From: Bacteroidales bacterium WCE2008
Lineage (GTDB): Bacteria > Bacteroidota > Bacteroidia > Bacteroidales > UBA932
Reading direction: 5' to 3'
Assembly: GCA_900167925.1 (NCBI GenBank)
Contig: FUZM01000002.1
Span: forward strand, 372,001 to 436,000
DNA length: 64,000 nucleotides
Every line of letters begins with the position of its first letter. The first letter of the stretch is position 1. Below the pieces are notes generated by a model that saw only the letters and a list, made by a program, of their open reading frames with translations, ran no database searches and was not told where the DNA came from. This document shows, in pieces, positions 1-7,331 of this stretch. The position numbers and the translations under genes are program-made.

Positions 1-2
1 AT

Positions 3-791
3 GCGCTGTCCTCAGTCAGGTTCAAAGTCGGATTCGACAAGGCCAGCAGATTCGGAGACAGCGACTACCATATCAAGATCACCAGAATCACTCTTTACCA
101 TATAGCCACGAAGGGAACATTCGACTTCGCCGGCTTCGACTCGAACCCATGGACAGTCAATCCTGACGATGCCGAGTACAGAGACATCGTAATCGACCTG
201 AAGGAGCCTGTGGAATTCACACCGACTCCGGTGTCAGGATACACTCTTCTGGACAGCCGCTACATCGACAGCGATGCCATCGGAGAGATCTACGTGATGC
301 CGCAGAAGCCTACTGCATGGGACACGGACGGAACAGAAGGACATCCTCTGAAAGACAGCTATATCGGAGTCACCTGTCAGCTTTATGAATATATGGGAGG
401 CCAGACTTTCTATGATTACTACGGCCTGGATGAGGATTCCGACGAGGATGAATATGACGATGCGAAAGAGCTTTACATCGATGATGGCGGCCAGCTCAGC
501 ACTGACAACGACGACTGGCTTAACGACCCTATGATCAGCGTCTGGATTCCGACATCTGACGATTACTCCATGAATGTCTACCTCAAGAGTCATCTGGACT
601 ACAGAAACCAGGAGGCGGCAGCAAACGGCACTTCTGACAACGTCGAGGAACTCTTCATCCCGCTGACCATGGCCAATGGATTCGGGTTCAACAAGACCAA
701 TACGCTGAACATCGGAATAGACAAGGTCAAGAAGTCAAACGGACGCGACCTCTTCCAGGAAATCCAGATTATCATCCCTATTGAACCATAA
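3..791 (+). CDS. fimbrillin family protein (5' end outside window)
   Basis: The frame is open from the left edge to a TAA at 789-791, giving 262 visible residues; the GTG at 210 is internal, so the true start lies upstream. The visible part is a beta-rich extracellular protein with an acidic patch (EDSDEDEYDD) and a C-terminus ending in alternating hydrophobic residues (QIIIPIEP), as in Bacteroidales fimbrillins, where the last strand takes part in donor-strand exchange. Four related lipoproteins follow on the same strand, the next only 6 bases away, so this is probably a pilin or accessory subunit of one surface fimbria operon. The fimbrillin call rests on neighbourhood and general character; no diagnostic motif is visible. 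The signal peptide, if any, is not in view. Confidence 0.65.
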   Translation, partial: ALSSVRFKVGFDKASRFGDSDYHIKITRITLYHIATKGTFDFAGFDSNPWTVNPDDAEYRDIVIDLKEPVEFTPTPVSGYTLLDSRYIDSDAIGEIYVMPQKPTAWDTDGTEGHPLKDSYIGVTCQLYEYMGGQTFYDYYGLDEDSDEDEYDDAKELYIDDGGQLSTDNDDWLNDPMISVWIPTSDDYSMNVYLKSHLDYRNQEAAANGTSDNVEELFIPLTMANGFGFNKTNTLNIGIDKVKKSNGRDLFQEIQIIIPIEP

Positions 792-797
792 TAGCTT

Positions 798-1877
798 ATG
801 AAGCTATTGATCAAAGTGGCCCTGACGGTCATTTGTCCTGTAATCCTGGCATGTACCAAAAACACTCCCGGATCTATGACAGCCTATCCTGAAGGATACC
901 CTGTCACGTTCGACATATCGATAGAAGGCACTCCCCTTACCCGCGGCTCACGTCTGGATGCTTCCGGCATTGACAAATACGGAGTTTTCGGTATTCTCGG
1001 AAAGAAAGTCTTCGCGTCAAACGTAGTCTTCCAACGGAATGCAGATGGTACCTGGAGTCAGGACAAGCCTCTCACGACCCCTGAAGGAAATGTCAACTTC
1101 TATGCGGTGAACGCATCCTTTGCAAAGATATCCGCAGGCGGAGTCATGGATAAGCTGACCATGAATTCATCCAGACAGACATTCACCTATACCGTACCGG
1201 AAAGTTCCGAAGACCAGTTCGACCTTATGTATTCTTCGTCTATCGGAGTCAATGTGTATGAGAACGGAGGAAGGACCGGACTGAGTTTCAGACCGGCATT
1301 ATCCGCCCTGAACTTCACAATAATCAACAAGATGGAGGAAGATTGCACAGTAACTGTCGGCGGAATATCGGTATATAACATGATTGATTCAGGCACCTTC
1401 ACATTCGATGCCACCACCTCGAACACCGGGACCTGGAAAGAAGGGACAACCCGCGGGAAGATGGTACGTATCTTTGACGAGCCTTTCGAGGTATCAAGGA
1501 CAAAGCAGTATCTCGTAGACAAGGATACTCTTTTTCTCGTGATTCCCCAGCCGAAGACCACCAAATGGAAGACCAAGGACACAAGTCCTGTCTCCACTCT
1601 GGAGGCCGACATGGAAGGTCATGTTTACATAAAGCTTCTCTGCAAGATAAAGAATGCCAACGGACATTATGTCCTCGGATCGGATTCCACGTACGGCGAT
1701 GTTTATTTGCCGGCCAACATATTAAAGACGACTGAAGGAAAGACGGTCACTTACTCCATCACTTTTTCCGGCGGCTATGACAGCGAAGGACAACCGATGT
1801 CGTTCGGTTCAGGCTTCGATATAGACGTCGACCCCTGGACCTACGGAAACGACACTCCGGAGGACATGGAATTTTAG
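798..1877 (+). CDS. fimbrillin-like lipoprotein
   Basis: 359 residues. The N-terminus is a lipoprotein signal (hydrophobic core, then lipobox VILAC with Cys19), so the mature protein is predicted to be lipid-anchored and exported to the outer membrane. The body resembles FimA/Mfa-type fimbrillins: an early region with TRGSRLDASG and FGILG, typical of the 'T-R-x...DxxGVF' start of Bacteroidales fimbrillin-like domains, and a C-terminal strand GYDSEGQPMSFGSGF. The start ATG lies 6 bases after the preceding gene's stop, which implies co-transcription. Role is inferred as a fimbrial subunit; whether stalk, tip or anchor cannot be told from sequence alone. Confidence 0.75.
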   Translation: MKLLIKVALTVICPVILACTKNTPGSMTAYPEGYPVTFDISIEGTPLTRGSRLDASGIDKYGVFGILGKKVFASNVVFQRNADGTWSQDKPLTTPEGNVNFYAVNASFAKISAGGVMDKLTMNSSRQTFTYTVPESSEDQFDLMYSSSIGVNVYENGGRTGLSFRPALSALNFTIINKMEEDCTVTVGGISVYNMIDSGTFTFDATTSNTGTWKEGTTRGKMVRIFDEPFEVSRTKQYLVDKDTLFLVIPQPKTTKWKTKDTSPVSTLEADMEGHVYIKLLCKIKNANGHYVLGSDSTYGDVYLPANILKTTEGKTVTYSITFSGGYDSEGQPMSFGSGFDIDVDPWTYGNDTPEDMEF

Positions 1878-1907
1878 AATCATCAACAAAACATCAAGAA
1901 TAAAATC

Positions 1908-2036
1908 ATGAAAACCATTTATACAAAACCAGAAATTTCTATAGTAGAATTAGACTGCGAGTCCATAATCTGCGGCTCTGACTTCTCATCTGTATTTGAC
2001 GCTATCGTCAGCGGTCGCGAAGATGAAGAAGATTAG
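1908..2036 (+). CDS. 42-residue peptide, overlaps next fimbrillin gene
   Basis: ATG at 1908, TAG at 2034-2036; the protein starts MKTIYTKPEISIVELDCE and ends in an acidic tail (REDEED). It has no signal peptide. It starts 30 bases after the upstream lipoprotein and overlaps the start of the downstream lipoprotein (ATG 2023) by 14 bases, an arrangement suggesting translational coupling. The pattern 'Y-x-K-P-x-I-x-I-V-E-L ... S-I-I-C-G-S' resembles short uncharacterised peptides I recall from Bacteroidales surface-structure loci; I cannot name a characterised family. The frame is real in the sequence; expression is an inference from position and codon content. Confidence 0.5.
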   Translation: MKTIYTKPEISIVELDCESIICGSDFSSVFDAIVSGREDEED

Positions 2037-3006
2037 ACTTGCCGCATTCCTGGCCCTGTCGATTACTGCATGCACTCCGAAAGACAATGCCACTGCAGAG
2101 ACAGCCGGGGAAAGATGGTACTTCACTTTTTCCACAGAAGAACTTACAGTCCGGAGCGCTCCGGAGAACTCCCTGACCGGAAGTGTGGGCATATCGGCCT
2201 ACATTTCCGATACAGAGGACATCTCCGGGCGGCCGGAATATATGTGGAATGAAGAAGTCGTCAGAAGCGGCGCCGGTTGGAACACGCTCAACAGTTTCCA
2301 GAAACCGGAAGCCGGCAGACACCTCAGATTCCAGGCATACTACCCTTATGCTCCCCAGACAGGCACGCCGGCGATCAGGCTATCCGATTCATCCGTCTCC
2401 GGCCCCATGTCGCTGGAATATGAAGTCCCTTCGGACGTGGCCGGCCAGATCGACCTGATGACCGGAGAATCTCCGGTTCTGAGCACCGACGCAGAGAACA
2501 AAGATGTGCCCGTCACCATGTACCACAGGCTGTCCGCGATCCGGTTCGTCACCGGAGACATCGGCCTTGCCGGAACGATCAGGAGCATCTCTCTGATAAA
2601 TGTCCATAAAAAAGGCGCATACAGGATCGGCGATGAAGGGTGGTCTCTGGACAGCGGGACCGACGGAGTATTTTCCGTCTATCCGGATTATGTAGTAGAA
2701 GGAGTCACTCTCGCGGAAGACCCGGATGGCCGGCAGGAAGTCGCCGGAGGCGACAATACCTTTATCATGCTCCCCCAGCCTATCCCGGATGAAGCCCGGC
2801 TCCAGATCCGGTATGAGGCCGAGATAGACGGAGTAACGGACATCCACGTCCTGGAGACGAAACTTAAGAGCAAGAACATCCAGGAATGGCAGTGGGGCAA
2901 GATCTATACTTACCAGATATCCGTAGTCTCCCTGGCCCTCGAATACGAGACATTCGTGCATGACTGGGAGCCGGGAGTACAGGCCGATGTCGATATCATC
3001 ATTTAA
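2023..3006 (+). CDS. fimbrillin-like lipoprotein
   Basis: 327 residues from ATG 2023. The open frame extends to a TTG at 1996, but only the ATG gives a clean lipoprotein signal (MKKIRLAAFLALSITACT, lipobox ITAC). A conserved fimbrillin layout is visible: a 'VGISAYISD' early strand, 'RHLRFQAYYPYA' (the F-x-A-Y-Y-P-Y motif common in fimbrillin-like proteins), a 'HRLSAIRF' central strand and a C-terminal 'YTYQISVVSLALEYE'. The start overlaps the 42-residue ORF, and the next gene begins 12 bases after its stop. Predicted to be outer-membrane anchored and a component of the fimbria encoded by this cluster. Confidence 0.8.
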   Translation: MKKIRLAAFLALSITACTPKDNATAETAGERWYFTFSTEELTVRSAPENSLTGSVGISAYISDTEDISGRPEYMWNEEVVRSGAGWNTLNSFQKPEAGRHLRFQAYYPYAPQTGTPAIRLSDSSVSGPMSLEYEVPSDVAGQIDLMTGESPVLSTDAENKDVPVTMYHRLSAIRFVTGDIGLAGTIRSISLINVHKKGAYRIGDEGWSLDSGTDGVFSVYPDYVVEGVTLAEDPDGRQEVAGGDNTFIMLPQPIPDEARLQIRYEAEIDGVTDIHVLETKLKSKNIQEWQWGKIYTYQISVVSLALEYETFVHDWEPGVQADVDIII

Positions 3007-3018
3007 CCGGACGATGTC

Positions 3019-4242
3019 ATGAAAAGAATCATTAACATGATGGCCGCAGGGATGGTCATATCTCTGGCGGCATGTTCGGCCTCGCACGAGGCGGACAACC
3101 TTCTTGCAAGCCCGGAACCGGTAGTGATATGCGCCTCCGCGCCCCCTGGGACCTGGATGGAGGATGACAAAGTAGCGGTACGGATGGACGGAGAGGTAAA
3201 GATGTACCAAGTCTGCCTCGGAGACGGAATCAGGCTCAAAGCCGCTCCTTCCGGGAGCCCGTTCATGTGGAGGGCCTCGAATGAGACCAGACGCGTCTCT
3301 GGATGGGCCCGAGGCGACGGCGTAGCCATGGAGACGATCCCTTCTGAATGGACAGTCGCAGCCGACCAGAACTCTGGCGACGGCGCCGGAATGAGGCAGA
3401 GCGACTTTCTCTATGCCTCCCCTGTCAGACTGACCTATACCGACCGTTTCCATGCAAGGATCAACTTCTACCACCAGACTTCCAAAATCATGGTCAGAGT
3501 CAAGAATGAAGGTGCCCTCAAGGACAATGCTGCAGCTCTGGAGAGCCTGACAATCGGCGACGAGAACTATCCTGTCGCGATGCGCGCATCGTTCGAAGAG
3601 GATCCAGACTCTGATTTCGGAGTCTGGACTCTCTCCCGCAGCAGCGGAGACAAGGGATATATAATTCCATACGAGACTGTCCCGGAGACGGGCCCATACC
3701 TGAAATGCTACGAGGCCCTGGTGCTTCCTGACAATTTCGACAAGAAGCCCCTTCTGGCCATCACCCTTCTGGGGCATACTTACTATTATATCCCGAAGGA
3801 CAGGATGGGTCGGCTGACTCCCGGCCATATATCCGTCTATGACATCAGCGTCAGCGCCGACACCACCAAACTGGAAGTCACTCCGATGGTGGGAGACAAC
3901 CTGGTATGGACATGGGACGGCGATGGCATCGTGGACCTGGATGACATAAAGGACGCCGAGTTCTCGATCCTGGGATGGCTCTGGGATCTTAGTTCCAGTA
4001 CGGAAGTTACTTCCGGAGTGATTCCGCTCGCCTTCGTCGCAGGCGGATGGAATAAAGAAGGCGAAGGCGACGTCATCATGGAGGAAGGCAATCCCGATAC
4101 GGGAGCTGAAGCGGGAGGCTGGAAGAAAGATGGGGACGATCAGGATGCCGGCCATGAGGACCAGCCGGAGGAGATTTCAGGAGATAGTTCAGGCTGGACC
4201 AAGGAGGGAGAGAGCGAGGAGATTACGAGTACTACAGAGTAA
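3019..4242 (+). CDS. fimbrillin-like lipoprotein with C-terminal GW repeats
   Basis: 407 residues with a lipobox (SLAACS). Residues ~30-310 look like the fimbrillin-like fold of its neighbours: a 'HARINFYHQTSKIMVRVKN' strand pair, then 'PGHISVYDISVSAD'. After about residue 320 the protein changes to a low-complexity, Glu/Asp/Gly-rich tail containing three related units, GGWNKEGEG, GGWKKDGDD and SGWTKEGES, with Trp at 344, 368 and 393 (spacing 24-25). None of the sibling proteins carries this tail. It could be a flexible stalk or contact segment of a tip or anchor subunit; that is inference. Spacing is 12 bases to the genes on both sides, consistent with one operon. Confidence 0.75.
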   Translation: MKRIINMMAAGMVISLAACSASHEADNLLASPEPVVICASAPPGTWMEDDKVAVRMDGEVKMYQVCLGDGIRLKAAPSGSPFMWRASNETRRVSGWARGDGVAMETIPSEWTVAADQNSGDGAGMRQSDFLYASPVRLTYTDRFHARINFYHQTSKIMVRVKNEGALKDNAAALESLTIGDENYPVAMRASFEEDPDSDFGVWTLSRSSGDKGYIIPYETVPETGPYLKCYEALVLPDNFDKKPLLAITLLGHTYYYIPKDRMGRLTPGHISVYDISVSADTTKLEVTPMVGDNLVWTWDGDGIVDLDDIKDAEFSILGWLWDLSSSTEVTSGVIPLAFVAGGWNKEGEGDVIMEEGNPDTGAEAGGWKKDGDDQDAGHEDQPEEISGDSSGWTKEGESEEITSTTE

Positions 4243-4254
4243 AATATTAAATCA

Positions 4255-5904
4255 ATGGACAAAACAATTCTAAGATATATGTACTGGGCAATCATTGCCC
4301 TGGTTACTGTAAGCTGCGCCCGTGAAGAGATAGACGCAGTCAAGGGAAATGACTCCGACGGACGCAGGGAGCCTGCAGTCAAAGTCATAGACAGCGGCTA
4401 TCAGAGCCTTCCCGTCATCACACGTGCAGCAGAAAGCAACGGAGAGGAGACCGACGGAGACAATACTATAATGAGGACACGTTTCCTCGCAGGAGACAAG
4501 ATCGGAGTTTTCTCGATCTCTTCAGGCGGAGCGACTCATTACCAGAATCTTGAGCTTGCCTACGACGGCGCCCAGTGGAAGAATCCGGCCGGGGAGACTT
4601 TCTATTTCTTCTCGGGAATGAAGTATTTCGCATACTATCCTTATAACTCCGAATTCGACTTCGACAAAGTGGACTGGTCCAAGAATACCGCTGCCGGTTT
4701 CTTCGCCGGATATGTCAACGACTGGATGCCGCAGGAAGACCAGTCGACAACGCAGAAGTATATCGCCAGCGACCTTATGGTCGGTGACGGGGCTTTGGAT
4801 GGAGATACTTTCACATTCAGTCTCGGCCATACGATGGGACTTATTTTCATTTCCACGGCCGAAGAGATAAAGGGAACGGTCTATCTGTTTCCCAAGCTTA
4901 CCGAGGCAGATGCGATGGAATCTCTTTCCCCGGACAGCAAGCTCTACTCTTTCGAGCAGAAGGTCTATAAGCCTAGCCGCAAACAGGGTTATTACCGCTA
5001 TCTCGTAAAACCGGGACAGGCCAAGTTCATTTCCGGAATGAACCCGGAAGAGAAGGTGTTCAGCTTTACCTGCGATAACGTAAGCGCCGGCAAATACAAG
5101 AAGTTCGTGATCGATGGAGGGTTCGACCCTTCGAAATCCGAGGTCGAGGACTTCACCGTGCGGATCGGCGATGTACTGTTCAACGATATGCATATCGAGC
5201 ATAGTCATGAGGACGGCACCACTGTATCCGGCAGCAAGGCCGGGATAATAGCCTATCTTGCGGAGCTGAATGACGAATATACGGAAGGATATACCCATGG
5301 TCTGGTGCTTGCCGGAGAAATGGAATATTATAAAGGCAGCTCAGCAAGCCGTTCATGGTCCTACGACCAATACAAGGATGACATGGCGGACCACCCGTCT
5401 CTTGTCAACTGTACTACTCTCAAACAGGCAATGGAAGATAAATCCGGGCTCTCAAACTCTCTGGCCGTAGGTTCAACTGAAGGTCTTGGAGATCTGGCGA
5501 AGAATCACGGCACCACCCTGCCGATTTACCAGAAGGCATCCATGTGGTTCACCTTGAGCGCCGGCCAGTGGATCAAAATCATCCAGGCCTGGGGCGGAAC
5601 TTTAAGGAGCGTCCCGGAACAGACAGGAACATTCTACTTCAATTACAGCAGTAATATCCAGCCTGGGAATACGAGCTTTTCCAATGATTTCAAGTATCTG
5701 TGGACTCCTTTTTATATTACGACCAACAGCAACGATTCTTCGAACCCTACTGCCAACAGGTATAGTGCCATAAGCAGCACGGAATCGAATGACAAGGGAT
5801 CGGCAATATGGATGTTCAAACTCGCCGGCAGTACTACTCCATACGCTTCCTCAACTTCAAAATCGAGTTCGCAAGGCCGTATATGGAGAGGCTTCGCCTT
5901 CTGA
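4255..5904 (+). CDS. large fimbrillin-like lipoprotein
   Basis: 549 residues, the largest of the cluster. The signal peptide ends in a lipobox (VTVSCA). The N-terminal half has fimbrillin landmarks: 'FLAGDKIGVFSISSGGATHY', 'SGMKYFAYYPYNSEFD' (the F-x-Y-Y-P-Y motif) and 'TFSLGHTMGLIFI'. The C-terminal ~230 residues form a separate, aromatic and Ser/Asn/Thr-rich region ending SSSQGRIWRGFAF, which could be a carbohydrate or protein-binding tip domain. Position as last gene and a two-domain build fit a tip adhesin, but no binding motif is recognisable. It ends 11 bases from the stop of a convergent gene, so this is the operon's end. Confidence 0.75.
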   Translation: MDKTILRYMYWAIIALVTVSCAREEIDAVKGNDSDGRREPAVKVIDSGYQSLPVITRAAESNGEETDGDNTIMRTRFLAGDKIGVFSISSGGATHYQNLELAYDGAQWKNPAGETFYFFSGMKYFAYYPYNSEFDFDKVDWSKNTAAGFFAGYVNDWMPQEDQSTTQKYIASDLMVGDGALDGDTFTFSLGHTMGLIFISTAEEIKGTVYLFPKLTEADAMESLSPDSKLYSFEQKVYKPSRKQGYYRYLVKPGQAKFISGMNPEEKVFSFTCDNVSAGKYKKFVIDGGFDPSKSEVEDFTVRIGDVLFNDMHIEHSHEDGTTVSGSKAGIIAYLAELNDEYTEGYTHGLVLAGEMEYYKGSSASRSWSYDQYKDDMADHPSLVNCTTLKQAMEDKSGLSNSLAVGSTEGLGDLAKNHGTTLPIYQKASMWFTLSAGQWIKIIQAWGGTLRSVPEQTGTFYFNYSSNIQPGNTSFSNDFKYLWTPFYITTNSNDSSNPTANRYSAISSTESNDKGSAIWMFKLAGSTTPYASSTSKSSSQGRIWRGFAF

Positions 5905-5915
5905 CCGGCACCAGT

Positions 5916-6287
5916 CTATTTCCAGAGAATGGATTTCTGTCTTCCTGCAAGCAGTCCGAGAGCGGTAGCGCATATTCCTACGCCGAGGAATACCGGAGTC
6001 TTGTAATTTTCCAGAGCGGCTGCGATCTTATCGATCCAGCCGCTATTTACTGCGTTGATATCGACCGGATGAAGCAATATGAATGCAGCAGCCGCAGCTC
6101 CGAGGACAAATCCGGCGAAAAGCGATCCGACAAGCAGTTTCCTGCCAAGACGGTTCTGGGTCTCGACTTCCTTCTTTATGCCCTCGACGGCTTCTAGTCT
6201 GCTGTTGAGCCCGACAAGGAAACCGGAGTCGTCCTTTACCTGCGGTTTATTCGATCTGAGGAAATCCTCTAAATTATTATCTTTCAT
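5916..6287 (-). CDS. small membrane protein following ECF sigma factor
   Basis: 123 residues. The first ~48 are cytoplasmic-looking and charged (MKDNNLEDFLRSNKPQVKDD...), followed by two hydrophobic segments (~residues 50-72 and 97-114) joined by a short loop. Its ATG overlaps the sigma factor's TGA (ATGA, 6284-6287), so the two are translationally coupled. A small membrane protein downstream of an ECF sigma gene commonly acts as an anti-sigma factor or sensor; here that role rests on position and topology only, because no zinc-binding anti-sigma motif (HxxxCxxC) is present. It is the last gene of a three-gene operon. Confidence 0.65.
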   Translation of the reverse strand: MKDNNLEDFLRSNKPQVKDDSGFLVGLNSRLEAVEGIKKEVETQNRLGRKLLVGSLFAGFVLGAAAAAFILLHPVDINAVNSGWIDKIAAALENYKTPVFLGVGICATALGLLAGRQKSILWK

Positions 6288-6769
6288 AATGTAATATAAT
6301 CTTTAAGATGTCGGCGGGCCATTGTCAGGGTATATCTGACAGTTCCCGATGCCATATGGAGAATCCTGGTAATTTCCTTTACAGGAAGATCCTCGAAATA
6401 AAACAGAGCGATGCAAGCTCTCTCTTTCTCCGGGAGCTTCTCCAGAGCCATATAAAGCTGCTGATAGCGGAATGAGGCGTCAGAGGAAGCCGAGGAAGGG
6501 ATATTCCCTACCGCCGGAGCGTCCAGATTGACTTTTTCCGGAGCCTTGCGCCTGCATTTGTCAATAAAGCAATTGTAGGCGATCCGGTAAAGCCAGGTAC
6601 TGAACTTGGAGAGTCCGCGGAAAGAGTCGGAGGCGACGTATGCACGAATGAGAGCTTCTTGGGCAAGATCGTCCGCCATATCGGAATCTCCTCCGCACAA
6701 GGCAAGCAGGAACCTCCTCAGAGATACCTGCTCTTCTCGGACAAGACCTATGAACTCTTCTCTAGTCAT
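6284..6769 (-). CDS. ECF-type RNA polymerase sigma factor
   Basis: 161 residues, the normal length for a sigma-70 family ECF factor. Region 2 is visible at about residues 10-80: 'DMADDLAQEALIRAYV' (2.1-2.2) and 'FSTWLYRIAYNCFIDKCRR' (2.3-2.4). Region 4 lies at about 105-155: 'LPEKERACIALFYFEDLPVKEI' and the recognition helix 'HMASGTVRYTLTMARRHLK'. It would bind core RNA polymerase and direct it to a small regulon. It overlaps the upstream DUF6249-like gene by 8 bases and the downstream membrane protein by 4, so the three form a tightly coupled operon. Target promoters cannot be deduced here. Confidence 0.93.
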   Translation of the reverse strand: MTREEFIGLVREEQVSLRRFLLALCGGDSDMADDLAQEALIRAYVASDSFRGLSKFSTWLYRIAYNCFIDKCRRKAPEKVNLDAPAVGNIPSSASSDASFRYQQLYMALEKLPEKERACIALFYFEDLPVKEITRILHMASGTVRYTLTMARRHLKDYITL

Positions 6770-7160
6770 TTTTCTGGTCGTCCTGATTCTTTTTCAAGAA
6801 TGACGCGTAGGAAACGTAATTGGCGATACCTGCGGCAAGGAGTACAGGACCAGCGATTATGTAGTACTTCTGCCATGGAAGGTCATTTCCAATAAAGAAA
6901 AGGACTGTGAAAACCACACCGAGAAGCAAAGTGACCACGGCTCCCTGAAGTTTCTCCGCACTCTTTTCCGCGTTTGACTTGCGCTCCCAAGATCTGGCGA
7001 AAAGATTCTGATCGACAGGCTGGCCGGCCTCGATAGCCTTGAGCATCACATCGGTTCTTTTGTCGATTTCGTGTTTGCGAGAGAGAGACACGATAAGGAT
7101 GATGCTTACAGGAAGAAGGAAACATACGACGATTGGAACAATTACACTAATGCTAGTCAT
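6762..7160 (-). CDS. DUF6249-like membrane protein
   Basis: 132 residues. An N-terminal transmembrane helix (~residues 4-27) is followed by a charged cytoplasmic stretch (KHEIDKRTDVMLKAIEAGQPVD, then a Lys/Glu-rich segment) and two more hydrophobic segments (~70-92 and 99-118). The 'R-x-x-x-x-x-K-A-I-E-x-G-x-P-V-D' stretch resembles DUF6249 proteins that accompany sigma factors in Bacteroidales. It is the first gene of the sigma operon and overlaps the sigma start by 8 bases. The biochemical role is unknown; sensing or tuning of the sigma factor is inferred from linkage. Confidence 0.7.
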   Translation of the reverse strand: MTSISVIVPIVVCFLLPVSIILIVSLSRKHEIDKRTDVMLKAIEAGQPVDQNLFARSWERKSNAEKSAEKLQGAVVTLLLGVVFTVLFFIGNDLPWQKYYIIAGPVLLAAGIANYVSYASFLKKNQDDQKND

Positions 7161-7317
7161 GATAAAGTATATTTAAAAATTTAACAACATCCGTTTCTGT
7201 TACGGTTTCACTCATTAGACGCAACCACCATCCGGAATGTTGGAAAAAATTTCACTTTTTTTTAAAAATCAACAAAAAAGGCCCTGTGCATACCTATACA
7301 AAAGTAAAAAAATTTTT

Positions 7318-7325
7318 TATCTTTG
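7318..7325 (+). promoter_or_regulatory. -7 promoter element for symporter gene
   Basis: TATCTTTG matches the Bacteroidetes consensus TAnnTTTG exactly. It ends only 6 bases before the chosen ATG (7332), so the transcript should be leaderless or nearly so. Confidence 0.65.
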
Positions 7326-7331
7326 AATATT

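Noticed and set aside
2389..4155. 588-residue open frame on the minus strand across the fimbrillin genes
   Set aside because: It runs antisense through three well-supported lipoprotein genes, has no family motif and a composition rich in Arg/His/Asp typical of a shadow frame in GC-rich coding DNA.
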